From contig NW_020825346.1 in the NCBI RefSeq assembly GCF_003286085.1, positions 992,001 to 1,056,000 of the forward strand: a stretch of 64,000 nucleotides of DNA, written 5' to 3'. Below the pieces are notes generated by a model that saw only the letters and a list, made by a program, of their open reading frames with translations, was not told the DNA's origin and searched no databases. This DNA is from Drosophila persimilis (Eukaryota > Arthropoda > Insecta > Diptera > Drosophilidae). Each line of letters begins with the position of its first letter. The first letter of the stretch is position 1. The position numbers and the translations under genes were made by a program. Of the stretch, positions 49,601 to 63,087 are shown piece by piece.

Positions 49601-52600
49601 ACATAAATAATCATAAGTATCTGTATCTTTGGAAGCCCTAGTATCATTTGTAGCTGTAGCTGTAACTGTAGAAGCCATAGTCGGAGTATCATTTGTATCA
49701 TAACCAAACACCTGTCACCGCATGCCCTAACAAAGAAAAAAACAAACGATCAATCATAGATGGATAGAGTTTAATGATTGAGTTTCCCATGAAATTTAGA
49801 ACAACTCTCGGCAGTCGTCGATCGATGAGCTGTGCATGAAGGAAGAGGCACTGAAGCAGCGCGACGAGATGGTCTCCTGTCTGCTGGAGGAGCTGGTGAA
49901 GGTGCGCCAGGGTCTGGCCGAGAGCGAGGACCAGATCAGGAATCTAAAGTCAAAGGTCGAGGAGCTGGAGGAGGACAAGAAGACACTGCGCGAGACAACG
50001 CCGGACAATTCGGTGGCGCATCTGCAGGACGAACTGATTGCCAGCAAGCTGCGCGAGGCGGAGGCCTCGCTCTCCCTCAAGGATCTCAAGCAGCGGGTTC
50101 AGGAGCTCAGCTCTCAGTGGCAGCGCCAGCTGGCCGAGAATCAGCGCAGCGAGAGCGAGCGGAACACCCAAGCTCTGGACTCGACGCCCAAGAAGCTGTT
50201 GACCAACTTCTTTGAGGGCTCCAAGTCCAGCGAGCTAACGCAGAAGCTCGAGGAGGAGCTGATGACGACACGGATACGGGAGATGGAGACCCTCACCGAG
50301 CTGAAGGAGCTGCGCCTCAAGGTCATGGAGCTGGAGACCCAGGTGCAGGTGTCCACAAACCAGCTGCGACGCCAGGACGAAGAGCAAAAGAAGCTCAAGG
50401 AAGAGCTCGAGATGGCCGTTACTCGGGAGAAGGACATGGCCAACAAGGCGCGCGAACAGCAGCACAGGTGAGGGCACAGATAGATCCACAGATCCCCAGA
50501 TCCCCAGATCCCCAGATCCACACAGTACAGAGTGTACAAACATTTCGCTTGCCCCTACAGATACTCGGATCTGGAATCTCGTATGAAGGATGAACTGATG
50601 AATGTGAAGATCAAATTCACGGAACAGAGCCAAACGGTGGCCGAACTGAAACAGGAAATATCCCGACTGGAGACCAAGGTAAAGGCTGTGTGCTCTCTGT
50701 CCTTTTCCTCTCTGAACTCCCTCTTTTTGTACTCTCAACCAGAACTCGGAAATGCTGGCCGAGGGCGAACTGCGTGCCAATTTGGATGAATCGGATAAGG
50801 TGCGCGACCTGCAGGACAGGCTGGCCGACATGAAGGCGGAGGTAAGAGAGTGGAGAAGCCTCCTACTCCCCCCTGCAAAATGCTAACAGTTAACAGCTAA
50901 CCTTTAACCAACCCCCACCCAATGCCCATTCACTGTTGATCTTTTTATTTTGTTATGAGTTTTTGTGCTCTTTCGTTGGCTCATTTCTTGTCACCTGTAA
51001 CCAAACCACTGCTTCTCTGTGCACCTGTGTGTTCTTTCTGGAATAAAAAAAGGTGTTCTAGGAGCACACACATTCCAGCTTTATTTGCGTTGTGTGCCTT
51101 CACTGCAGAGGGCTTAAGAAGGCTTCATCGAAGAACCGAGAGCTGTTAGAATTTCGATCAAGGATCAGGGCTTAAGAAAGCTGTAATCACGCCAAGAAAA
51201 AGTCACAGAAAGCTCCTCAACCCTTGATCAAGGACCAGAAAGCTCTTTCAAGCTCGATCAAGCTACTCTTGAAAGCAACTCACTCCCTTCCGCTATAATT
51301 TACACCCATAAATGTTGTGGATCCACTCTCTAGCAGGCTTAAAAGAGCTTAAAGCTCTACCAAACTAGATCAAAATCTTGTGAGGAGCAGAGCACACACC
51401 CCCCCTCTCTCTCTCCCTTCAAGCTCATTTTTATTTGCATTCGTTTTCTTTTGTTTCAATTTCTCTTGTTTCTCTTTGTTTTTTGTATACCCATTTGATC
51501 TACGTTTGTGTGCTGTGTAAGCCCCGATGATTATCTCTCTTGTTGTTCCCCATTGAATCTTGTTCAGTTCAAAACGAAACAATAAAAAATATTGTTCATT
51601 GTCGTCGGTTTACTTATAGTTTCCCACGCCAATAACCAGCCCCGACACTGAGCCGTGGAAATGGATAAGCTAAACTAAATTTGTAATCCCCAAATAAACA
51701 AAACAAAAAAACAAAATGAAAACGAAATGAAACGAAGAAGCTAAAAAACGAAACGAAAAAAAAGGAAAACCTAAACATAAACCGAAAAAAGATTCATCAA
51801 ACCCATAAGTAAAACTAATCCTAAACTCAATTACCATGCAACACCCGACAAAAGCTAAATTCGAAAACGTCAGCAAGATACGACAGGTCTTTATGAAAAA
51901 CTGCTGATAATATTTTAGGCATGGCGTATACGTACTATCTGTAGCATTGTATCCCCTCTATAGATCCCATATGCGCCACAGTTGCATGTTGCATGTTCTC
52001 CTTCTATTCCTAGCTTCCTAGCATATTTGCATGAACATGAAACGTGATTCCATTCCCATCATTCCTCTCTCTCTCTCTCTCTCTCTAGCTCTCTCTTGCT
52101 ATCTTGCTAAATGGAAGCTTTTGCCAAAGCTTAGACACCAACCATTGCCTTTAGCGTTGACATGAACCGTTTCCTTAAGCGTAGACCTGAACCTTTTTCT
52201 TTCGCATTCTTCGTAGATCAGATATGTTTTTAGAATTGATTTAGAAGTACTTCTATCTTTAGAATGCAATTGATTTCCACTTGTTTCTCAGTGAAATCAA
52301 CTTTTGTTTTTTTGCTTGTTTATTTAAGCATATGCGCATATGTTTGTCTGTATATTTATACCCGTAGTGACGCATTCTAATCGTTGTCTTGACACACTGT
52401 TCTGACAGTTTGATATGATGTTTTGACACAATGATGTTGTTTATTACCTTGTCATACATTTAACAGCAGCTTTGGAATCCATACTTGAATCGATCAACAT
52501 ACTACATTCATCTACTCGTACCGTACCTTGACGCTCACTTTGTTGGGAGTGATTTATTTGATGCAAAACATTTTGCTATATAAATATTGCTATTCTGCAC

Positions 52601-53488
52601 GCCTGCATGCCTGCTCTTATCTGACCTAAATAGTAATTAATAAACTAAAATAAGTATTTAAAGCACGAACATAGTATATAAATAGACCGATCTTTGTTTA
52701 TCTCTTAAGATCTAAATCAATCACAGTTATTATTGGCATGCAAAAAAACATACAAAATAAGAAGGAATAGCTCGATTTTTGAATACCATTTGCAGACTTT
52801 ATTTCAAATCATTTGACAAGCTCAAGATATAGAAAACAAAGAGTATGAAAGCAAAATATATGCACATACAACATAATAGAAAGAAAGAACAACTCCATTG
52901 GGAAATACAGTCTATAATCTCTATATAGTTCCATTAGGAATAAAATGAAAATGAACAAAAAAACACAGAAGGCACAGAAATAATGTATTTCATGCTTGAT
53001 TTTTGGTATATGGAAGAATATTTTAAAACAAATTAGGAATAAATAAACAACTGGGGGTTTCCACATTCTTTTCAAGTTGCTTTTTGTTTTAAGACAAGAG
53101 AGGCTTAGAGATTATCTTTAAATGATCACAGCGTCATCGCTAAAGATTGATTTAGTCCAAGAAATCTGAGCAGTTCCAACAATAATTATTAGAATGCTTC
53201 AAATGCATTATAGCCCCTGCAAAGGTATTCAAAATCCAAGTGCTTTTTCTATAGAAATTATAGCTTCTATAATTATATCGTTGTTTTTCTATAAATTATA
53301 CTCCTTTTAATGATCTTTGAACTGATGAATTCTTTTCGATCTCCAAACAGTTGACGGCGGTGAAGAGTCGCGGCAAATTTCCGAGCACAAAGCTACGTAG
53401 TGCATCGATCCAATCGATTGAATCGACAGAGATGGACTTCAGCGAACTCAATATGGTGCGGCGTGGTAGCACGGAGCTGTCGACATAA
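46684..53488 (+). CDS. Evi5: Evi5 family Rab GTPase-activating protein (TBC domain plus coiled coil)
   Basis: Exons are 46684-46936, 47500-48535, 48613-48727, 48958-48975 (18 nt), 49800-50467, 50561-50678, 50743-50841 and 53351-53488 (TAA). This gives 814 aa, or 808 without the 18-nt exon, and frame is kept both ways. A Ser/Thr-rich N-terminus is followed by a TBC domain (about 121-335). That domain holds both catalytic fingers, the arginine finger in IRRDIAR (about residue 167) and the glutamine finger in GYCQGSG (about 204), so GAP activity is expected. The rest (about 340-770) is heptad-rich coiled coil (KKMEKEYQDLKKKEQEE and onward). Evi5 acts on Rab11-type GTPases in endosome recycling and, in flies, border-cell migration, which is family knowledge. 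The last intron is 2.5 kb. Confidence 0.95.
48958..48975 (+). other. 18-nt micro-exon of Evi5
   Basis: AATGTATCCATCGACAGC (Asn-Val-Ser-Ile-Asp-Ser) is flanked by an AG acceptor and a GTAAGT donor. It joins in frame, phase 0 on both sides, between QEN and NNSRQSS. The acceptor is preceded by a purine-rich tract, suggesting a weak, optional exon. Confidence 0.6.
50842..53350 (+). other. 2.5 kb last intron of Evi5
   Basis: The donor GTAAGA is at 50842 and the acceptor AAACAG ends at 53350. The sequence is AT-rich with a CT repeat near 52065-52095. I see no convincing alternative exon. Confidence 0.7.
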
Positions 53489-56400
53489 CCAAAAAACAAA
53501 TCAGCCACACGACAACATTCACAACATCAGCCACAAGAAGGGAAGGAAATATCAGGGGCAGTACAGGATACACTTCTCTCCCAGCCATATACATTTACTG
53601 CTATATGTGTTGAGAGAGAGAGAGAGAGAGAGGAAGAGAGCGAAGCACAAGCCGATCTAAAATATATAAAACAATATTTATATATGCTATACACATGCCT
53701 GTGATCACAAAGCAGAAGCGGAAGGAGCAGAATCGGGCATCGGGAAGAAGAAAGTGGAGATATTGGTTAAGATTACAGCATGATGGAAGAGTAACTTCAA
53801 AAGTAGTTGCAATCAAAGCCACACATATTATTTATGTATAATATTCGTTTAAATTTTATAATGATAAGAATACCCATATTATGATTATTTGTAATATTTT
53901 TTTTTTTTTATTTTAAATTCTATTGCTGTTATGTTTTATTATCCCCAAACACAAACACACACACTCTCATATTTATTTATTGAAAATCCCAATCAAAACG
54001 ATTTATATATAACACTTTTGTACATTGATCCCAGAGAAAACGAGAGGGAGTCTCCTCTAGATATACTAGCAGAGCATTTTTATGTAATCCTCCCCCATTC
54101 CTAAACATAAATTAAAATGTAAGTTTTAAGCGAAAGTAGATTGCGTTTTAAGGCAACATCAAGATTTTTTAAAATGTTTACTCAAATTGTCATTACAGAA
54201 TTCCACAAATATCATTTGTGTGTATTATGATTTCATCAATTTAGAACGAACGATATTTACGATATGTCTAGAGTGAATTTGTAGTAGGATCCCCTATGTA
54301 AATCTAATATCTAAATCTTAAACAAACAAAAAAAACTACAACTAAAATACAACCAAGTGCGAAAGACACAAAAACAAGCGTTGCCAAATGCAGAATCAAA
54401 TGCAAGAAGAAAAACAAAACCAGAAACTATTCAAAATAGTGAAAAAAAAACAAAACACAAACACAGAAAATGTGAAAGAACCACGGAGAGAGGTGGCGCA
54501 CAATCCCAATTCCCCAAGTCAAGAACTTTCGCACCAACAATACCCCCAAGAACGATATTACGATAACAATTACGATATATAAAACTCTTGCGATATTCTG
54601 ACGATATTTAGTTGACATTCGCGTTAGCCAACATTATAGATATGGTTCCTTGTTACACTTAAACCGATGTAAATCCCATTTTGCAGCTTGTGCAATGCAG
54701 GAATCGAGTAATCGATGAAAGATATTAATGGATAGGCGACAAGAGCGAGCAATCGAAGAGGAATTTGATTGGCAGATGGTTAATCGAGAAACGGCAAGCA
54801 ATCCCTTGAGACCATTGTTAATCGATAAAAACAATTTATGAATAAGTGAATACTCCATTCATCTATTATATGAAAACAACTAGTCGAAGATGAGACGATT
54901 AGCCGATTATTTTGTCAACATTTGATTTAATAAGCAATGGGACTCGATAAAACAGCTCTCAATAAACGAGCAAAGACAACTAGCGATTACTCGATAGACT
55001 AGCTATCAATAAACGATTACAAACATAAGCGCGATAAACCAGCTACCAATTAATGATTATTTTAAAATAATGAATCGATCGACAGGCGATTGCTCGCACA
55101 CAAATACTTCAGGTTGAGTGTTATATTATCCATGTGCAATATTTAAGTTCTTTTTGTTTCCAATTTTGTTCGAACTATTTTTATCAGTGCTTAGGTTTGT
55201 TACTTATACGAGGAAGACGTACATAGAGAAGAATACACTTAATTTTGTATAATTCCATTTAGGATTGCATTTGCCCTGCATGACAAACATACATACATAC
55301 TACGGATAAGTGAAATACAATCGCTAAATATTCGCTAGATGTATGTGTCGTAAAAAGTGTCACAAAACTTTGTTATATGTAATACTATAATCTTTTAAGT
55401 ACGACTACCATATTGTAATGCTGTAGGCATGTAGTGTTTTCGTTCCCAACTTTTGCTGAACTATTAGAATTTTTTGTTCTTATAAAATATGTATTAAATT
55501 TTGATTGTATGTTTGTATATTTCTGCGGCACGCCCAGGCCAGGCGCAACCTAGAATTAATTGTGTATTTATGTTATGGCAAGCGATGGCACAAATTATAT
55601 CTATGATAGATTCTATATACACACATATATGGACTGACTTGCAATTGGATTTGTTTGACAGCGCACATCATCTGTTCACAGTTTGTCCAAAGTCTAGACT
55701 TGGCTAGAGGCTTGGGGCTGGCGTTAACTGATTGACCACACACACACACAATACAGAGAAACAGATAGCCTGGTCAATGGGTTAAATGCTGGGGTGCGAA
55801 TTGCTAATCAAACAATTGACCCACACTTAACTGTGACTCATAGCCCCGGGGAGTTATTGAACCCTTGATTGGATTTCATTTGTACACGTTTTTCGCTGGC
55901 CCAATCCCCAATCCCCAATCCCCTCTGCCTGTCTGGATGTCGTCTGTCTGTTGTTCGATTTGATAAATGCTTTAAGACTTTGCAGTTTATCAATTCTACT
56001 GACTGGGACACTGGCCAATGACTTCTGGACGAGACGAGACGAGACGATTTGTTGACCCTCCCAGCTCCTTTGAATGCAATTAATTAGCATATAGTACATG
56101 AGTACACATACCAGTATATAGTATATGCATATACATATATATTGTATTAAAGGCAAATAAATCAGTTACTGCTTCCATTAAGTAAGGCAAAGCAAAGGCA
56201 TATGGTCGGCAGTACCTTCAATGTTTAGTTTGATTTGCAATTAAGTATTACAATTACGATTATTTTCACACATTGTTGATCATCATCAGAGAAAAACTCG
56301 GTAAAGTTCACACAAGTCACAAAATGGTAACAAAGTAGTATACAAAATACAGCAAAAAATAGTGTTATACACATTATATATATACAACCAATAACTATAT

Positions 56401-57895
56401 CAATATAAACGATAGAAGAGCATGAGATGTGACGACACAACGGTGGGAAATGCAAACAGAAATAGAAACTGAAACCGAAACCGAAACAGAAAATATTGAA
56501 CTCAAACACACAAAAATCAAGACGAGAGTAAATCAGTAATACAAAGCGAAATCAAAGTTATAACTTTTAGTATTAAATAAATAAAAATGAGAAGCAAAAA
56601 AATAAAACCCCAAAAAGCTGTAATGAAATTTGATGATGCAATTTTGTTGCTTATCGGTGGGGACTTGTGGGGGGCTACTACTGTCTGTCGTTCAGCAAAC
56701 AGAGCAGCCAATGAACCTCACACTGAACTTCAGTTTAATCTACAATATACTGTATACTGTGTACATCTGTCGCACGTTCTGTCGAGCACTGAATGAAAGA
56801 TCCCCACGAAATATTAGAGGCTTGGAATATTCTTGCATTCAGGGTAGAAGTGCCATCAAATTCTAAAGGAAGGGATAAGTTTAAGGCTTCCAGATACTCC
56901 CTAAAGATCTATAGACAGTCTATGCAAATGAGCCATCTTTATCTTAGGCAATCCTTTCTATGAGAAATATTTTCCTAAGGGGCTAAGGTACTACTCGTAT
57001 TTGAAGATGCTAATATGGTCAAACAATAAGTCTTGCAAGTGACTTTATAAATTGGAGCGTTCAACTAGTGAAAATATTTGTTTTCGACACGCTCCCATTC
57101 ATCGCCCAAACGTTTGAACATCTCGTTAGGAACACGACTCGTATTTGAATTGTATTTAGCATCTGAGTGTGCATATGAGGTGGATCCTTTGGCAATGAAA
57201 CTACTTTTGTTATTTTGTATACTTTTTGTATTTTTTTGTTTATTTTTTAGTGCATTTACTTAACTAGAGAGTATATTGTATGTAGTTTAGGATTACGCGT
57301 AATTAATTAATATCATTAACAATTATAGGGATGGGGTCTGGGGGAGTGTTTGATGCTACAGCTTTATGTTCTTTTATGGGGGCGTCACCCACTCAAGGGT
57401 GGGCTATCTTTTTGGATTCTTGCTCTACTCGTTAACCATATATACTGCTGATCCTTCTTCAACAAACAAAAAAAAAAAACACAACCTCACACTAAAACCT
57501 AACAACAGAAGCTAGAAAAAACAAACAAAAAAAAAAGGATTGGAAATTCTTAGCGAGAAGTATTTTATCGTAATTCTGTTTCTAGGTCCTGCCTTCAGCT
57601 TCAGGAACTTCAGTGGGGAAGATACGTTAGGTAAATTGAATTGCGCCTACGACTAATGTCTAACGGTATACATATATGTTATGTAGCTCCCGCCGAGACG
57701 GGGTCCGTTTCCGCGTCCGGTTTTTTCGGTTCGGATTGCCGGGTGTCAGGTGTCGGGTTCGGGTACGGGTACGGGTGCGGGCGCGGGTCAATGGATCAGT
57801 GGATCGTGTATCGATGGGTTAACAACAAATTAGAAATCAATAACAGGGCAACAATTAATGCTGAATAGAGATGTAGAATGGTGCCTCGTCCCCCT
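53489..57895. other. Convergent spacer between Evi5 and Gs2
   Basis: This is the Evi5 3'UTR and flank on the plus strand and the Gs2 3'UTR on the minus strand. A GA run lies at 53611-53635 and a CGAT-rich segment at 54700-55090. Several AATAAA words near 56577-56585 (plus) and TTTATT at 57239 (minus AATAAA) are possible poly(A) signals. No gene was recognised. Confidence 0.5.
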
Positions 57896-60800
57896 CTACT
57901 CGTCCAGGCAGATGGTCCGCAAGATGGCCTCCACCACGGAGTAGGGATCGCAGTTGGAGCTGGGGCGACGATCCTCGAAATAGCCCTTGCCATCATCGTT
58001 GACGCCACGGGGAATGCGTATGCTGCAGCCGCGGTTGGCCACTCCAGCGCTGAAGTCATTGATCGAGCTCGTCTCGTGCTTGCCGGTCAGGCGACGGGCA
58101 TTGTCCTGTCCCTGCTTGGGGTCATAGGCGCGAATGTGACGCTCATGGCACTTGGACAGCTTGGCCACGGCCTTCTCAATGTCCCGAATGCCGCCATCCT
58201 CCCTCATGGCCTTGGTGGAGACATTGGTGTGAGCGCCGGCACCGTTCCAGTCGCCAGGCATGGGCTTGGGGTCCAAAGTGGACACGATCTGCAATCGCAA
58301 AAAGAGCAAAGAGAAACGAGAGATGCCACATGAGTCCTGGGCAACCTCCTTTGAATGTGGGCTCTGATCTACTCACGCCAAACTCCTCGGAGATGCGGTG
58401 CAACAGGAAGCGAGCCATCCACAAGTCATCGCCAATGGAGATGCCCACACAGGGTCCCACCTGGAACTCCCACTGGGCGGGCATCACCTCGGCATTGGTG
58501 CCGGACACCTTGATGCCAGCATACAGGCAGGCGCGGTAGTGAGCATCCACAATGTCACGGGCATACACCTAAAGCAAGGAACATACCCCCTAGAGTTCTA
58601 CAGAGTTCGCTGTTTAATATTTATCGTAGGCCCTACCTTGTTGGCGCCCACGCCGCAGTAGTAGGGACCCTGGGGGCCGGGGAAACCGTTCTTGGGCCAT
58701 CCCAATGGATGGCCATCGAAGTCCAGGAAGGTGTACTCCTGCTCAATGCCGAACCATGGCACCTCGTCGGTGCACTTGTTGGCCACCTCCAGGCAGGTCT
58801 TCCTCTTGTTGGTGTCGGTGGGGGTGCCATCGAACTTGTAGGTGTCGCACATCACCAGAATGTTGTTGCCGCGACGGAAGGGATCCTTGTAGATGGCCAC
58901 CGGGTACAGGTAGGTGTCCGAGTTGGATCCCTCGGCCTGGTAGCACGAGCTGCCATCGTAATTCCACACGGGCAATTCTGTTTGGGTGGATCGGATTGAT
59001 TGGGCGATTAGCTAAGGCCTGATTGGTGTTCGCTAGGGGGGCAGGGGCTGACCTTGTGGGTCACTTAACATGCAATACTCTCGAATTAATTGTAATTGAT
59101 GGCAATTGACTGCCTTTGACTGCCTTTGGGCTGCGGTTTCACATCACATCTCTCTAAAAATTTCGCATTTTCCCCACAATCGGCACGCGCTGGCTTTAAG
59201 TCATTTTCATATTGTTGTAAAACAAATGCATTTCCCTATTAACGAGTATGCATACAGTCCGTTTCATACATTTAGGACAGCCCAGAGACAGGAACGGATA
59301 AACCGTTTAGTGGACAAGGTCAGGGAATTCCTTTTTAAGATGTCAACAATATGGTAATCGTATGGAAACTGGTTTAGGCATTGCCTTGAAGGTTACTTAT
59401 TTGCTGTTCAAATGTAATATATTGAGTCATTCATGCGAATTAGTTATAGAATGATATCTAGTTTATTGAGTCCCAAAGTCAGTTATCAAAGTATTACACG
59501 ATTCCACAGCAACGGGCCCTGAGTGTAACCTGTTGGGATCCCCCTTTCTTGCAATTAATCTTCAATGTGTCATATCATATATCATATATAGAATTACTGT
59601 GCGCATATTTAATTTCACAGTGCATTTCAGCCTTCCACTCCCGCTTTACCCTTATTATTTGTTGTATTTTTTGCAAGGTATCCGTCAAAAAGGGGACTTC
59701 CATTGAACCATCCATCTGTCTAGGTCTAGAGCTTTGGGAACCTGTTTTCCATTTGCCAATTGTTTATTATAATAAATAGTTAATTTCCCTGACTTCCCCC
59801 TCAGCCCCGAACTATCTCTCAATGCTTGTAAATAATGCTAATGAAAATATTTCACTTATGCAAATTTCTCGCTCGAGGGGCGGGGCGGTGGGGGAATAGA
59901 GGTTTTTTGCAGTCTATTGTAACAGGCGTGGGGTGACCTTGAGCCAGCGTTTTCATTTACAATCTGGTATCTCATGTTAGTAGCTCTCTATCTCTATCTC
60001 TATCACTCAGTCCCCTTCCCCATCGCATGCTGTCTCTCCATCATCATCATCATCATCATCATCACTCGCTGGCTGCGTGTGTGAGTGTCCGTCTACTTGT
60101 AGAGCGCACTCCAATTGATAAACAGCTGTAGCTTATAGACAGATACGCATCACAAACAGATACAGATACAGATACGCCAGACGTCCCTCAGTGTGTCACT
60201 GTGCCACAGTTAGCTAGCCTTCGCCTCTCACCTCATTTGCTCATCCCATTAAGGGGTTTCCCCACCTTCTACCAAACATATTTATTGGTATTGGCATTTC
60301 TTGTTAACCCTAATCAGGTGCACCCTTGAGGGGGGCGGCCAATCAGCCAGCATTTTCCTGTTCAAGTGTTTTTTCCATTTGGAATTTTATTGATTCCACT
60401 TGATGGCTGACTGATAGATTTAATATGCTGCAATTTAATATGAAAATCGAATTGTCCTTTATTGAAAACTGCACGATTCACCGATTAACTGTCATTTGGC
60501 TTCAAATTGTTTCAAATTGCCCAATTAGAATCCAAGTTCTCTGACTGTATCGACAAACTTTCCCCTCCAGAGTGAAAGTTCTCGTCCTCGTCGTGGTTTT
60601 CTCTTCTACAAGTATGCAGGCATGCTTAACCATTGATATTGCATCTCATCTAGGGCCGAGCGGAAAGCATTGGGCACTGTCTAAACGAAATAGTCCTTGA
60701 CTTGAGGTATGTTCTATGTACTCTCTTGGAACATCGACTCTCTCCATGGAACGTCGACCCCTCTCTATACTCCCTTATTGAAATTTCTTCTTCACTTCTG

Positions 60801-62554
60801 CAAGCAGAGTCCGTGTTCTACTCGTATACTGCCTTAACAATACCAATAGAAAGTTCTTCTCTCTAACTCTCTATATAGCGATAACTGGCATCCCTGGAGC
60901 TTTGGCCTGCCATGCAGATCAGCTGCTGTCCCGTTTGGCCAGTGCTTAGGAGGCAACGTGTGGCTTTCCTCCACACCCACACGCGCTGTCACCAAGTGCG
61001 TTTCACTGTGCTGATTTTTGTTTTGTTTTCCTCTATTCCTTTCTATCTTTTCTACTATGCTCTTTGTCCGATGCACTTCGACTGTGTGCCTGTGTAGATG
61101 TATCTACAGATTCTTAATTAGTAATTGTGCGCATTAAGTCACTTTGATAGCAGCCAGCAAAAGTTGTTTGTCTTTGCTTTTGTATTCTATTCGCTTTCAA
61201 GTGCAGCCCAGGCAATCAGGCAGCGTGTGCGAGTGGAATAATTAAGATGACAAGATCTGGGAATCGACTTCCGAGTTCGGAGAGGGGTTTTTGGAACTCT
61301 ACCTCTACGGCTACGGCTACGGCTACGGCTACGTCTACGTACGAGTCGAGTGTCTGTCTGCGGTCTGTGGGGTCTGAGTAGGGGGTGTTTGCGCCACAGT
61401 TGATTAGTTTACGGCTGCCATAGGCACTAAAGACTGTGCTCGGTAATTGCACATTAAAACGCAATCAATTAAAGAAAAACTCTTTCAAGAGCCGTCGCAA
61501 TGTTTTCGTTTTATGAAGCCCTCGCGCGACCGCCAAATCGCATTATCAGACGCGAGTCGTGAAATTTTCTTTTTTTAGAATCCCCCAATACTCGTAATCG
61601 TCGTAAAGTACTTCCGAGACGGACGGACGGACGGACGGACGGACGGGCGGGCCAAAATGCTGCTGCCCAGTACCGTGCCAAGGCAAAGGTCACCAGCGCA
61701 CACTCGGGATTGGCGGCTATTATATAATGAACTGACAATTTCGAGTGCTCTGCTCTGTTCTGTGTGTGGAGGAGGAGCATCAATAAAAAGCCAAATTAAA
61801 AATCAAATAAAATCAATGGCACACGAAAACTGAAAACTAAAAACAAACGAATCGGTTCAGTGTCCAATTTCCGCGCTTTTTATAATCAAAATTTATCGGA
61901 TTGCACCCAATAAAACCCCGTAAATGGGGGATACTCTTGTATGGTGGGAGGCACGAGTTTGTGTATAGAATAAAAGTGTGAATCTGGCATCTGTCTGTGT
62001 TGGGTCTACCCCAATTTACAGGGAAATTAGCGACTGTCGCGTCTGGCATGGAACTCCATGCGAAGTTGTTCTTTTGGCTCATTTCCTTTTCCCACGCACG
62101 ATCCACACGATTAAATGCCGATTACTGTTCGACAAAACAATTTCTAGTTGGCCATAAAACTGAGTGACTGCTGGCATCAGATCGGATTGGTGCTGCTGAA
62201 TTACATATGTCCTATAAATCGGGCCCGACTGAGCAGCACTCCAAACTGTCACTGCAATTGAGTTTGAGCCACTTGGCACTCCCCTCAATGGGCCAAGAGA
62301 TTAGATTCGAGATGGCAGAGTGCGGGAGTGGGAGATTGCGGATTGGAGGATGCCCCAAATATAGACTTACCCTTGGGACTCGTTGGGATAAAGTCGAGGG
62401 TGCGATCCTTGCAGCGCAGATCCTCGCCGGTGCCATCGATCCACACGTATGTGGCCTGGACCACGTTATCCTCCAGCGGCAGCGACAGGTAGCGGTCGAG
62501 GATGGTCTTATTGATGCGCGCATTGGGCGAGTCTTCCAGGATTCTAGCGGACAT
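57896..62554 (-). CDS. Gs2: Glutamine synthetase 2 (cytosolic type)
   Basis: The enzyme joins ammonia and glutamate to glutamine using ATP. Minus-strand exons are 62554-62371, 58977-58637, 58568-58377 and 58288-57896 (TAG), giving 369 aa. The introns are 3393, 68 and 88 nt. There is no N-terminal targeting extension, which fits the cytosolic Gs2 rather than the mitochondrial Gs1. Conserved blocks are WNYDGSS (66-72), the metal ligands E140 and E142 in [12 protein letters not shown]202 and E209 in [11 protein letters not shown], the [11 protein letters not shown] loop with its His, and the C-terminal [10 protein letters not shown] and [16 protein letters not shown]. All expected catalytic residues are present. 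In flies Gs2 supports glial glutamine supply and ammonia detoxification, which is family knowledge. Confidence 0.97.
61305..61339. repeat. (CTACGG)n hexanucleotide repeat
   Basis: About five and a half copies in the first Gs2 intron, ending in a variant CTACGT. Confidence 0.85.
61618..61645. repeat. (GGAC)n tetranucleotide repeat
   Basis: About seven tandem GGAC units in the first Gs2 intron, followed by a GGGC variant. Confidence 0.85.
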
Positions 62555-62654
62555 ACTGGAGGGTTGGTATTCGGGTGTTTTGCGGGAAAAAAAAGTGAAT
62601 CAAATATAAAACAAGATTCGATTGGCACACGTCTCGGTATTTGGGTTTTTGTGT

Positions 62655-62686
<32 letters not shown>

Positions 62687-63056
62687 GGAATATGCACCTG
62701 CTTGTGTATTTTCGATTTTCTCACACTCTCAACTTTCTTTCTGCTTAGGATAAGCCTAAGTGTCCTTGGGTGGGTGGTGGGTGGTGTTTGTTTTTTGTAA
62801 GGTTGCGCGCGGAAGCGTTACTGGAACACGACTAAGCTGGAAAGCGTTATTCCAACTCAATTTATAATGACAAACAAAAACAAGAAAAAAAAACAATATA
62901 TAATTCGCCGCCGGCAAGAGTAATGTGTTTGTTATTGTTGTTGCTGTTGCTGTTCTGCTAGTATACTACTTACAACAAACTAAACGCTGCGGCAGCGGCA
63001 GCCGCAGCAGCAGCAGCGCCATTGAAAACAAAAGCAACAGCTGTTGTAGTCGCTGC

Positions 63057-63087
<31 letters not shown>

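Larger units (their letters stand above)
58978..62370 (-). other. 3.4 kb first intron of Gs2
   Basis: The intron is bounded by GTAAGT at 62370 and an acceptor AACAG at 58979-58978. It holds (ATC)n at 60039-60065, (CTACGG)n at 61305-61339 and (GGAC)n at 61618-61645. No nested gene was recognised. Confidence 0.75.

Noticed and set aside
51050-51910. Possible alternative last exons of Evi5 (short VF-stop and VFMKNC-stop readings after AG)
   Set aside because: Both acceptors lack a pyrimidine tract, and such 2-6 codon readings arise easily by chance.
58450-58480. Gs2 has Val (V216) where many animal enzymes have Glu in GPCEGI, first read as a lost metal ligand
   Set aside because: Aligning to human numbering puts the metal ligands at E202 and E209, which are both present. 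Position 216 is not a ligand, and plant enzymes also carry Val there.
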